From contig CAWKPE010000033.1 in assembly GCA_963851385.1 (NCBI GenBank), positions 1 to 64,000 on the forward strand: 64,000 bases of DNA, in the 5' to 3' direction. This document shows positions 44,707 through 57,751 of the stretch, one piece after another. Position numbers and translations under genes: made by a program. Position 1 is the stretch's first letter; every line of letters begins with the position of its first letter. Origin of the DNA: CAWEFA01 sp963851385. GTDB taxonomy: Bacteria; Bacteroidota; Bacteroidia; Bacteroidales; DTGW01. The notes below the pieces were generated by a model. The model was given only the letters and a program-made list of their open reading frames with translations, was not told the origin of the DNA and ran no database searches.

Positions 44707-45504
44707 ATGAAAACATTACTAAAGCTTTTATTCATAAGTGCTGTCCTGACAGGAAGCTTCTCAATTTTGCAAGCTCAGGATACTATTATTAAAAGAGACA
44801 ATGAAAGGATAGTCTGTAAAGTCAAAGAAATTTCAACCGATGAAATTAAGTACCTGCTGATGAATAATGGAAATGAAATTCTCCTGGGAATTGATAAAAA
44901 CGATGTAAGTAAAGTTGTTTTATCAAATGGAACAATTATGAATTTTTCAAACTCAATGTATGGGCCGGAAAATTATAAGGATCAAAGAAAGAATTGCGTC
45001 AAGGTACGGCTTTTTTCCCCTTTATATGGCTTTACAGAAATATCTTATGAACGAAGCTTGAAACCTGGCAGCAGTTTGGAGCTTTCTGCTGGAATAATCG
45101 GATTGGGAAGACATATTGATGCTGATCCTAACGGAATGTCTTTCAAATTAGGTTATAAATTTATTCAAAACCCCGATTTTTATGTAAAGGGAATGCGTTA
45201 TGCCCACATTCTAAAAGGTTTTTATTTAAGGCCTGAAATTGCAGTTTCATTTTACAGGGAAAATGATATGGGAATTATATTTAATCAAAATTATGGTAGA
45301 TATGACAATTATGCAGTTGCAGTATTATTCAATATAGGAAAACAGTGGATCTTTAATAACATTCTTGCTCTTGACTTATATTTCGGACTTGGTTATGGTT
45401 ATAGCAACTCTGACAGATTTAACGTGCAATATGGATTTACTACAATATCAAAAGATTTTCCAATGGCATTTTCTTCAGGTTTCAGGTTGGGAATTTTGTT
45501 TTGA
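44707..45504 (+). CDS. Outer-membrane protein with short N-terminal beta domain
   Basis: 265 residues. Signal peptide (ending SILQAQ). Residues about 25-75 (DTIIKRDNERIVCKVKEISTDEIKYLL...DVSKVVLSNG) form a small beta domain frequent in Bacteroidota secreted proteins; the rest is a barrel (VKVRLFSPLYGFTEISYERSLKPGSSLELSAGI...) ending in a GFRLGILF aromatic strand. Function unknown. Separated from the kelch gene by 205 bp holding the barrel relic, so possibly its own unit. Element C follows its stop by 78 bp. Confidence 0.7.
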   Translation: MKTLLKLLFISAVLTGSFSILQAQDTIIKRDNERIVCKVKEISTDEIKYLLMNNGNEILLGIDKNDVSKVVLSNGTIMNFSNSMYGPENYKDQRKNCVKVRLFSPLYGFTEISYERSLKPGSSLELSAGIIGLGRHIDADPNGMSFKLGYKFIQNPDFYVKGMRYAHILKGFYLRPEIAVSFYRENDMGIIFNQNYGRYDNYAVAVLFNIGKQWIFNNILALDLYFGLGYGYSNSDRFNVQYGFTTISKDFPMAFSSGFRLGILF

Positions 45505-45582
45505 GAGATAAAAAAACTGCTGCATATTTCAAGCCCCAATCTATCATCTGAAATACTGCAGCAGTTCCTAAAAAATCAAACC

Positions 45583-45975
45583 TTAATTAACGTGAGTTCG
45601 ACCTAAAATAACATACTTGTTATAGATAATCAGAATATTATTCATTTCATTTTTCGTCAAAGAAGAAATGAACCAAAGAACTTAGCGGAGCGATCTTACG
45701 AACGAAGTGAGTAAAAAGACTTGGCTGCGTGAACTCGCTGCCGCCTTTGCTCATCCCGAAATTTCGGGAAACACGCAGCCGAAAAGGAATTCTCTTCTAA
45801 TTTCCGTGAAACGGGAAAGAGCGTTGGCCAGAAAATCTGGCGAGGGTGCGAAAGCTCGTGGGTGGAAGCTTCAGATTTTCTTGACTTTTTAGTTACCTTT
45901 TGTGTCAAGACAAAAGGTAAAGTGTTTAAAACAAAGTATTTAAACACTTTCTTACATCGAATTGACGTTAATTAA
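45583..45975. mobile_element. TIR-bounded non-coding element C (MITE-like)
   Basis: 393 bp. The same TIRs as element B: TTAATTAACGTGAGTTCGA (45583-45601) and TCGAATTGACGTTAATTAA (45957-45975). The core is nearly identical to B and keeps TCCCGAAATTTCGGGA (45754-45769), but lacks B's second palindrome. Sequence similarity with B starts about 70 bp before the left TIR (38564 and 45510) and runs on through the TIR into the serpin, so the element is part of a larger duplication. No gene. Confidence 0.75.
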
Positions 45976-46019
45976 GAAACCTGTGTGAAAAGCTCAATAA
46001 GCTAAAGCACTAATACTGC

Positions 46020-47282
46020 TTATTTCAATTCTACACTACTAACTGTCGGATCTAACATTTTACCAATAAAAAGCACAGCTCCTGTTGACTTCTCGGTAAT
46101 AGCATATATGAATGGTTTATTTGCAATAAAATATTTTGTTCCGTCAGGGCCAACACAAGTTGGTTTAACTTCAACTGCCGTAACTGCAGCTGCTTCAGTT
46201 CCCTCTTCATCCAAACTAATATAAGTTTTATGTATCACCCTTGAAATATACAAATCCCTGAGACTATCAATTCCTGAGAAATCAGCATTATTAGAATCGA
46301 AAGCACTTATCATACCTATATTTATTAAAGGATCATTTAGCAAGCTGTTGAATTCAAAATTAAACTTTGGAATATTTACAACAACTTTAACTTTACTCAT
46401 TGAGTCAATAATTTCGTTCCATTTAATATCAGTTAAACCGGAAGTAATATCATTTACATTCTTGCCAGGTGCCGGCAATATAATTACAAAATTAAAAGTG
46501 CCATCGCCATACGGCAATTCAACAACCTGGAAGTCGTCATTACTATAATAATTTATCTCAGCTTCCATCGACATCTGTTCTTGTTGAACCGTTGTGCCAT
46601 CACTTAAAAAAAAGTCAGTTGTCGTAGTTTTTGTTTTGTCAAATTGAAATTGCCAGGTACCTTTAAAGTAAATGGCATTTATTAAATACATAACGACGCC
46701 ACTCGGAATTTCATCAATTATAGTCTGAATCTTATCATGTGTTTTTGCATCTACCCAGTTATTAATTGTTGTTACAGCATCCGGACTTGTAAAATCAAGC
46801 GATTTAACTTCAGCATCATAATACTCACTATTTACATTCAGAAAAGATTGAAGAACATTAAAACCCTGCTTGTACCAAATTGAATTTGCCACTTCAAATA
46901 TTACCTTTTCATCTGCCCCTGTCAAAGCAGTGGTAAGAGATTGATTGTATTCATTTATTTGCTGGTCCGAATATCCGGTAAAGCCTAAAACATTTGACAT
47001 TTCGTTCTTAGTTGTACCGGCAGCTCCATTATAGGTCATTGAAAGTGCCTCCATTGTACTAAAAGGAGATATGAACAAATTTTTGTCGGGAGCTTTGTCT
47101 TGCACCTTACTAAAAAGTTCAAAACAAAATTTATTCGATGCATTTACAATTTGGGCAGATTTCAATTGAGACTTAACGTCTTCTTTAATACTATTTTTTA
47201 CGACATCCTTTTTGCAGCCAAAAAAGCATAAGCCGCCAAGAATCAGTGTTAGTACAAATAATAGATTTTTCATTTTTTCCAT
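46020..47282 (-). CDS. Lipoprotein serpin (copy 2)
   Basis: 420 residues. Lipobox CFFGC (Cys 23) with a leader unlike that of copy 1. The serpin fold is complete with the same motifs. Hinge EEGTEAAAVTA (359-369); counting puts P1 at Thr375 and P1' at Cys376 within EVKPTCVGPDG. Cys at P1' and the Pro/Lys upstream make the loop chemistry different from copy 1, so a different protease is likely targeted. The last about 27 residues before the C-terminus are again identical to copy 1, also at DNA level. Divergent from sigma 2. Confidence 0.93.
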   Translation of the reverse strand: MEKMKNLLFVLTLILGGLCFFGCKKDVVKNSIKEDVKSQLKSAQIVNASNKFCFELFSKVQDKAPDKNLFISPFSTMEALSMTYNGAAGTTKNEMSNVLGFTGYSDQQINEYNQSLTTALTGADEKVIFEVANSIWYKQGFNVLQSFLNVNSEYYDAEVKSLDFTSPDAVTTINNWVDAKTHDKIQTIIDEIPSGVVMYLINAIYFKGTWQFQFDKTKTTTTDFFLSDGTTVQQEQMSMEAEINYYSNDDFQVVELPYGDGTFNFVIILPAPGKNVNDITSGLTDIKWNEIIDSMSKVKVVVNIPKFNFEFNSLLNDPLINIGMISAFDSNNADFSGIDSLRDLYISRVIHKTYISLDEEGTEAAAVTAVEVKPTCVGPDGTKYFIANKPFIYAITEKSTGAVLFIGKMLDPTVSSVELK

Positions 47283-47315
47283 TTTTAAGATTTTTCAAAA
47301 TTATGTGAATTCATA

Positions 47316-47346
47316 TTAATGATGTTTAAAAAGAATAAAAGGTTGC
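47316..47346 (-). promoter_or_regulatory. ECF-like promoter for serpin 2
   Basis: Minus strand GCAACCTTT (47338-47346), 13-bp spacer, CATCATTAA (47316-47324), about 35 bp before the serpin start. Confidence 0.55.
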
Positions 47347-47367
47347 TTTACAAAATTATTTTTTAAC

Positions 47368-47397
47368 GCAACCTTTGAACTTCTATTTGCATCATAA
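47368..47397 (+). promoter_or_regulatory. ECF-like promoter for sigma 2
   Basis: GCAACCTTT (47368-47376), 13-bp spacer, CATCATAA (47390-47397). The TTG start of sigma 2 is 169 bp further on, leaving a long leader in which I see nothing specific. Confidence 0.5.
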
Positions 47398-47566
47398 GAA
47401 AAAAGAACAATAGCCAAGAATAATTTTTAATTGGAATTGGCATCATTGCAAAATGCATCACTTATTTAATTTGAAGGACAATACTTTTATTATATCTGTA
47501 TGGTCGCGTTAAAGAACTTATCTGTTCAATTTTGTAGTAATTTTACTAGTAAAATTCATTTTTAAA

Positions 47567-48118
47567 TTGACAGATAGTCTTGAACATATAATTAATGGTT
47601 GTATTGCCGGTAAATCAGCATCACGGGAAATGCTTTACAAAATGTTTTCTAATAAGATGTGGGGCGTGTGTTTAAGATATGCCAAAGATAAAGATGAAGC
47701 CAAAGATATTTTGCAGGATGGTTTTATCAAAGCTTTTGAAAAGATAAGCCAATTTGAAGGCAGGGGACATTTTGAAGGCTGGCTTCGCAAAATTATGGTT
47801 AATACCGCATTAGCTGAATATAGAAAAAAACGGTACTTAAATATAGAATCAGCATTTTCTTTAGATAAAGATGAAGAAAGTTTTGAACATATTGAATGTG
47901 ATATTGCAGCAGCTGAATTATTAGAGATTATTAAAGAATTGCCTTCTCAATATAAACTGGTATTTAACTTGTTCGCCATTGAAGGATATTCGCATAAAGA
48001 AATTTCAGATTTATTGGGCATTTCAGAAGGAACATCAAAATCAAACTTATCGAGGGCCCGGGATATTTTAAAGAAGAAAGTATCAGCAAATTATAAAACG
48101 GGTATAAAATTGGGATAG
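47567..48118 (+). CDS. ECF-type RNA polymerase sigma factor (sigma 2)
   Basis: 183 residues, TTG start. Region 2 (MLYKMFSNKMWGVCLRYAKDKDEAKDILQDGFIKAFEKI, GHFEGWLRKIMVNTALAEYRKK) and region 4 (IIKELPSQYKLVFNLFAIEGYSHKEISDLLGISEGTSKSNLSRARDILKK). Distinct from sigma 1 in sequence, so the two modules do not simply share one duplicated sigma gene even though the serpins are near-identical. Two bp before the following membrane gene. Confidence 0.92.
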   Translation: MTDSLEHIINGCIAGKSASREMLYKMFSNKMWGVCLRYAKDKDEAKDILQDGFIKAFEKISQFEGRGHFEGWLRKIMVNTALAEYRKKRYLNIESAFSLDKDEESFEHIECDIAAAELLEIIKELPSQYKLVFNLFAIEGYSHKEISDLLGISEGTSKSNLSRARDILKKKVSANYKTGIKLG

Positions 48119-48120
48119 TC

Positions 48121-49551
48121 ATGATACAGGAAGGAAAAGGAAATTATATAGATGATTACTTCAAGGACAGGCTTTACAATTACGAAACCTCTGCCCCAGA
48201 AGATATGTGGATAAAAATTGACGATCAAATTAAGAAGAAAAAATCAATAGCATTATGGACTTGGATAAGTTCGTTTGCCGCTTCCATAATAATTATTTTA
48301 TCAGTTGGTATTGGCTATTATTTTGGTTCCAGGCATAATATAAATTCTAATAAGAACAAGGTTGTTTCCGCTTCACGTAGTACTGAAAAATCAAATAAAA
48401 TTTCTGGCAATTTTCCTAAGGATGCTGCTCAAAAGAATCCTCAATCTGTATATTTAAATAGCGAGGTTGGAAAAAATGTCATTAATAAATCTACTAATAC
48501 CTATATTTATTCATCTTCAATTAATAGTACAAAAGAAGTTTCAGGTAATAAATTTATGATTGCTGATACAATTGTTAAAAGAAATTCTTCATCTCAAATT
48601 TACTCTTTAAACAATATTAAGTCTCGTCAACCTTTTTTACCAAATAATTATAATAAACAAAAACTTGCAATTTCTGAAAGAAATATTGACATGATGCTTG
48701 GACTTGAATCTCCATCGCTCCAACCTATTATTGTGGAATCAAAACAATCATGGGCTTTAAGTGGTAAAGTTGCTCCTTTATATTTAGCATGGAAAGTTGA
48801 TAACAATAATGACCAACTCCCAGAAAGTTATATCGGCAGTGTTGAAAAACCAAATATAGCATATACAGGAGGTTTGAATATTAATTTTGAAACTAGTCGT
48901 TGGCGTTTCGAATCAGGTATCTATTATTCTCATTCAAATCAAAATTTAGATGAATTTTCAAATACCTTAGCTGTAAGAAAAGTAGATAACTCAAATGTAG
49001 ACTTCTTAATGACTGAAAGTCCAAATGGAAATGCTGCTTATATAGGAAAAATCTGGATAAAAAATAGCCATAGTATTTCTTTAGAAATTGTTTCAAAATA
49101 TCAAAATAATTATACTTCAATTTATTATGGTTCTAAAAATACACCTTATATAATATATAGTGCCAACAGTACAAATGATTCATCCAATTTGATAAATTCA
49201 TCGGCACAAATCAGTAATTTCATTGAAATACCTTTTTTAGCTGAATATAAAATCATTGATAGCAAACTGGATGTTTTTGTTTCAGGTGGTATCAGTGCCA
49301 ATATTCTTCTGAGCAGCAATGGTTATATAAAACTGACAAATGATATTTTGAATCTTGGCCCTACAAACATTAAGACATTTAACTATTCAGGAATTTTAGG
49401 TCTGACATTCGAAATGGCTATAGTCAAGAAAGTAAGTTTTAGGTTCGAGCCACGCTTAAGCTATACGATTAATTCTATTGATAAAATTAGTACTATTGGC
49501 GTTCATCCTTATTCATTTGGAGCCTTTTCCGGAATTTCTTATCATTTCTAA
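48121..49551 (+). CDS. Anti-sigma-like N-terminus plus C-terminal outer-membrane barrel-like domain
   Basis: 476 residues. The N-terminal about 40 residues are cytoplasmic-like with a PEDMWIKI motif (P26-W30) similar to the PxxxTW motif of the sigma 1 partner. One TM helix (about 44-67) follows, then a Ser/Asn/Lys-rich linker (about 70-220) and a C-terminal barrel-like domain (about 225-476) of the Bacteroidota OmpA/PorT style, closing in an aromatic GISYHF. It is directly downstream of sigma 2. I infer an anti-sigma domain physically joined to an outer-membrane-like sensor; how a cytoplasmic N-terminus and an outer-membrane barrel coexist is not obvious from sequence. Confidence 0.65.
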   Translation: MIQEGKGNYIDDYFKDRLYNYETSAPEDMWIKIDDQIKKKKSIALWTWISSFAASIIIILSVGIGYYFGSRHNINSNKNKVVSASRSTEKSNKISGNFPKDAAQKNPQSVYLNSEVGKNVINKSTNTYIYSSSINSTKEVSGNKFMIADTIVKRNSSSQIYSLNNIKSRQPFLPNNYNKQKLAISERNIDMMLGLESPSLQPIIVESKQSWALSGKVAPLYLAWKVDNNNDQLPESYIGSVEKPNIAYTGGLNINFETSRWRFESGIYYSHSNQNLDEFSNTLAVRKVDNSNVDFLMTESPNGNAAYIGKIWIKNSHSISLEIVSKYQNNYTSIYYGSKNTPYIIYSANSTNDSSNLINSSAQISNFIEIPFLAEYKIIDSKLDVFVSGGISANILLSSNGYIKLTNDILNLGPTNIKTFNYSGILGLTFEMAIVKKVSFRFEPRLSYTINSIDKISTIGVHPYSFGAFSGISYHF

Positions 49552-49672
49552 AATAATAAGTTAAAAATATTTAGCGAAATTTAAAGGCTCATACTAATTT
49601 ATTTATTATGAATAAACTGTAAGTTCAAAGTCTTGTTTCGTTATAATTACTTCAATAATTCTTTTCATAAAT

Positions 49673-49703
49673 ATTGCATAATAAAAATCATTCATTATTT
49701 TTG
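49673..49703 (+). promoter_or_regulatory. Possible upstream rRNA promoter
   Basis: ATTG (49673-49676), 19-bp spacer, TATTTTTG (49696-49703). Fits the Bacteroidota promoter pattern but with a weak -33 box. Lies about 570 bp before 16S. Confidence 0.35.
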
Positions 49704-49914
49704 CACCCGCTTTCATAATTAGGTTCATTGAATAATTTATTTTTTGTTATAATTAATTACTGAAATAAATAATTGAAATCCATTTTAACATTAAAAACTG
49801 TTACTTTTTTTTACTGTTTTAAATAAAAAGGATAACAAGTAATCAGTATTAATCCATTGGCAATGTCATATAATAAAGCTTTCTCAAAAAAAAAATTAAA
49901 AAAAAGCATAAAGA

Positions 49915-49947
49915 TTTGCGCAATAAAAAATAAAACATATATCTTTG
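49915..49947 (+). promoter_or_regulatory. rRNA operon promoter (-33 TTTG / -7 TATCTTTG)
   Basis: TTTG (49915-49918), 21-bp spacer, TATCTTTG (49940-49947), an exact match to the TTTG-N17-23-TAnnTTTG promoter of Bacteroidota primary sigma. Transcription would start near 49953, leaving a leader of about 320 nt that holds the 16S processing stem. Confidence 0.8.
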
Positions 49948-50188
49948 CGCTCCCAATTTGAACGAATAAGTTCAATCAAGCTAAAAGAGCTTGTGTGAAA
50001 GAGAAATAGATGATTTTGTTGAAAAAATCAGATAAAAAGTTCTAAGAAATAAAAGTATTGAAAGTAGTTTGCTTGTTCGCTTAGACAAGTATCTATAAAA
50101 TAGTCAAAATACGACATTAAAATTTGCAGAGAAACTACATACATTGTAACTTTGTAAGTTTGCGTCGAAAAAAAGTTCTTTGAAAATA

Positions 50189-50212
50189 TTGAAGAGGTAA
50201 AAGGTTTGAAGA
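50189..50212 (+). other. Left arm of the pre-16S processing stem
   Basis: TTGAAGAGGTAAAAGGTTTG (50189-50208, continuing AAGA) is nearly complementary over 24 nt to TCTTCAACCTTACCACTTCT at 51837-51856 (continuing to 51860). Together they would close a long stalk around 16S, the usual RNase III target. Confidence 0.75.
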
Positions 50213-50275
50213 ATAAGTCAATTCTTTGAAAAGACAGATAAATCTTGAGCTTAAGACATTTAACTATTTAATTAC

Positions 50276-51800
<1,525 letters not shown>

Positions 51801-51818
51801 GGAGCAATGATTTATCTT

Positions 51819-51860
51819 TCCCGATTTATCGGGAGTTCTTCAACCTTACCACTTCTTCAA
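51819..51860 (+). other. 16-bp palindrome and right arm of the pre-16S stem
   Basis: TCCCGATTTATCGGGA (51819-51834) is a 7-2-7 perfect palindrome between the 16S 3' end and the right arm of the processing stem (51837-51860). The same palindrome type recurs in 23S loops, the damaged tRNA and elements B and C. Confidence 0.7.
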
Positions 51861-51920
51861 TTATTATATAAGTGATTACCCAGAGCGAATGCGGTAATCC
51901 CGTGATGCCGACAACTGCAC

Positions 51921-51994
51921 AGTCCCGTAGCTCAGTTGGTTAGAGCACTACACTGATAATGTAGGGGTCCGCAGTTCAAATCTGCGCGGGACTA
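51921..51994 (+). tRNA. tRNA-Ile(GAU)
   Basis: Full cloverleaf: acceptor AGTCCCG with CGGGACT, D-arm GCTC/GAGC, anticodon stem CTACA/TGTAG with loop CTGATAA (anticodon GAT), T-arm with GTTCAAA. In the 16S-23S spacer, as is usual in Bacteroidota. Confidence 0.96.
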
Positions 51995-52067
51995 CTATTA
52001 TTCAGTTCAAGGTTTCAAGTTTAAAGTCAATAAAATTTTAAACATTAAACTTTTAACTAATAATTCT

Positions 52068-52145
52068 GGGGAATTAGCTCAGTTGGTCAATCCCAATTTA
52101 TCGGGGTTGCAAGTTAAGGGTCATAAGTTCGACCCCAATAGAGCT
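52068..52145 (+). pseudogene. Damaged tRNA-Ala-like sequence
   Basis: Begins GGGGAATTAGCTCAGTTGG like the real tRNA-Ala at 52162 and later keeps GTTGCAAGTTAAGGGTC and GTTCGAC, but the variable and 3' parts no longer pair (ends AATAGAGCT). The 5' half of the anticodon arm is replaced by TCCCAATTTATCGGGG (52091-52106), a near copy of the palindrome at 51819-51834. No cloverleaf can form, so it is not functional. Confidence 0.75.
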
Positions 52146-52161
52146 AAAACCTTGATTATTT

Positions 52162-52235
52162 GGGGAATTAGCTCAGTTGGCTAGAGCATTAGCTTTGCAA
52201 GCTAAGGGTCAAGGGTTCGACTCCCTTATTCTCCA
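52162..52235 (+). tRNA. tRNA-Ala(UGC)
   Basis: Acceptor GGGGAAT with ATTCTCC (one G-U), D-arm GCTC/GAGC, anticodon stem TTAGC/GCTAA with loop TTTGCAA (anticodon TGC at 52196-52198), T-arm AAGGG/CCCTT with TTCGACT. Functional partner of tRNA-Ile in the spacer. Confidence 0.96.
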
Positions 52236-52434
52236 CAAATTCAATTTGATAATTTGACAATATGAAAATTTGAAAATTGAAGCCAAATAGTTCTTTAATA
52301 TTTAGGTAATTTAGTCTGTAAGACAGGAAAACATTCAATTGTTTCATTACCACTTATTTCATTATCAAATTATCAAATTGATAAATTGAATAATTGAAAT
52401 TAGGTTCTTTGACATGCTGGAAGAAATTCTCGAA

Positions 52435-52457
52435 ATATTTATTGTGTAACAACAAAG

Positions 52458-52461
<4 letters not shown>
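52435..52461 (+). other. Left arm of the pre-23S processing stem
   Basis: ATATTTATTGTGTAACAACA (from about 52435, continuing AAGAAAG) is nearly complementary to CTTTCTTGTTGCAACATAAT (from about 55354), which follows the 23S 3' end, forming the stalk expected around pre-23S. Confidence 0.6.
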
Positions 52462-55365
<2,904 letters not shown>

Positions 55366-55447
55366 ACATAATAATATATGTTAAGATTTTTTCTTAAGTC
55401 ATGTTAAAAATATTAATTCCGACTTTGCTAAATGTTAAATTGACAAA

Positions 55448-55557
<110 letters not shown>

Positions 55558-55561
55558 CTTC

Positions 55562-55597
55562 AATCCCGTTTGCAAATTAGCAGACGGGATTTTTTTG
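55562..55597 (+). terminator. Intrinsic terminator of the rRNA operon
   Basis: AATCCCGTTTGC (55562-55573), 6-nt loop AAATTA, GCAGACGGGATT (55580-55591; one G-U in the stem) followed by a T run ending at 55596. Sits directly after 5S. Confidence 0.9.
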
Positions 55598-55647
55598 TAC
55601 TTTTGCATAATATTTGCACTTTGATATTTTTATATAAACATTTTCGT

Positions 55648-57647
55648 TTGAGAAAATTTCGCCTGATAATCATTTTATTACTTGTATCGTCGGCAGCGAT
55701 CGCAAATCCTCCAGCTAAAAAGGACTCAATACCTTATCCTATCCGAAAAATTACGCTTGATTATTCGTTTAGGACTGATACAATGCCCATAGATACATCA
55801 ATAGCGAAACTCCAAATTTTAAATCCTGCTTATCTGAATGAACATTCTAATATTTCTCTTGTAAAACTTGGATATCCCTGTATGTCAAACAATATTATTA
55901 CCCGAATTCAAAATAATGACATTTTCTTTCCGGCAAATGTTTTTGTGCCATATATTCAAGATTCAAAAGATAATTTCTTTTATGATACTCGAAAACCATA
56001 TACCAGTCTTACTTATAAAAATGAAGGTGTGCAGTCAAATAACGAAGAATATTTACAGATAATTCATACCCAGAACATAAATAAAAAAACAAATATAGGT
56101 CTGTTCTATAATCTTTATTCTTCATATTCTAAATATAATATTCAGGAAGCAACTGACCATGCATTAAATGTCTTTTACAGGTATTCAGGAAACAATTTTT
56201 TAACTTATAATTTGTTTTATTATAATTCATTTTCAATACAGGAAAATGGAGGTATTGAGTATGATTCACTAGTTAATTATAGTACCGGTACATACGATGG
56301 TTTGCAAGTAAATCTGCAGGAAGCTTCTTCAAAATTTAAAAGAGTTGGTTTTAATTCTATAAATGAATTTAAACTTAAAGCCTTGTTTGAGAAAGAGAAT
56401 GATACTACAGGTATACAGGCAAAAGATTATGGTTCTATCATTTACAATTTTAATTATCGAATCAGATAAAAGAACTTATTCTGACGATTTAATTCTACCC
56501 CATCTTTATTTTATAAGAATAATTTTAACGGTACATATACCTCAAATGATTCAATAGTAATGAATAAGATTTCAAATAAAATTCTCTTGAATTCTCCGAA
56601 TTTATCAAAGTATTTGCCCAATCTGAGACTGTCAATTAACAATGATTTATATTATATCGAACTAGGTATCCTGGTGATACAATGATTTTGAATAATGTAC
56701 TTCAATTACAATAAGGCACACATTTCTGACTGCCCAACTATATTGAAATTAGGTGGAGACACTTTGCCCAAACAGAGTGCAAATAAATCTTATCAAAACA
56801 TCATGACAACTTTAGATATTTCACAAAAATTCAGACAAATATGGTGGAATTTCGTATGGAACTCTTATTTCCTAGGCAATTTCAGTGGAGACCAATCTTT
56901 AAGTTTAAGCGCAAATACATTTCTCAATAAAGCAAAGACTATCGAGTTCTTTTTAAAAGCATCCAACGAATCAAAAACACCTTCATTCTTTTACAACACA
57001 TATTTTTCAAATCATTTTATTTGGATGAATAATAATTTCAGTAGTGAAAAAATAACAAATTTTTCGGCCACAGCTTCTACAAAAAAGCCGTACATAAGTG
57101 TATCAGCAAATTATATGTCAGTATCTGATTTTATTTATTTTAATGTTACGATTCTGTACCTCACGACAGAAAATACAACTTTAAACATCATTTCTATAAA
57201 TTTCAACAGCAATATTGATTTATGGAAATTCAATTTTGAAACTAAGTATTTTATATCAACATCAATTTAATAATCCTGAATATATTCATGTACCAGAATT
57301 AATTTTTTATAATTCGACTACTTTTAATCATACTCTTCACTTTTTTACCGGAGGAAAATTATTTTTCAGGTTAGGTTTCGATGTTTATTATCAAACATCG
57401 TACTTTCCTGATGCTTATAATCCTGCTGTAGGTGCTTTTTATCTGCAAAAATCAACAAAACGGTGAAACTGGTAACTATCCACAAATAGATTTGCATCTT
57501 ACAATTAAAATAAAAAGTGTTAGTTTCTTCATTAAATATGCTCATGCTAATGCCGGCTATAGCGGCATCAGTCAATTCACAGCTCAGCATTATCCTATGC
57601 TTCCGGCAATATTTTCCTATGGAATAAATTGGTTATTCTATGATTAG
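55648..57647 (+). pseudogene. Putative porin (PF14121-like), decayed by several frameshifts
   Basis: The first frame (to 56469; TTG start at 55648 preferred, giving a leader LIIILLLVSSAAIAN) carries the family phrases FYDTRKPYTSLTYKN, EEYLQIIHTQNINKKTNIGLFY and NNFLTYNLFYYN. The reading then shifts at least five times (near 56455, 56500, 56670, 57220 and 57440) while barrel-like sequence continues through WWNFVWNSYFLGN, FSNHFIWMNNN and LFFRLGFDVYYQTSYFPDAYNPAVGAFYL to AIFSYGINWLFYD at the stop 57647. An intact version would be an outer-membrane porin of about 650 residues. So many breaks suggest real decay, or a low-quality stretch next to the rRNA repeat. Confidence 0.7.
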
Positions 57648-57751
57648 ATTTTAACGTAAGTTAAATTTTAAGGTAAAATTATGTTAATAGTATTCAACCT
57701 TTTACATATGTTCATTGTTTGTTATTTAAATTAATTCTAAATTATTTTATT

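Noticed and set aside
49552..49672. Extra gene or small RNA between the sigma 2 operon and the rRNA promoters
   Set aside because: AT-rich sequence with no open frame or stable hairpin; nothing to support a feature.
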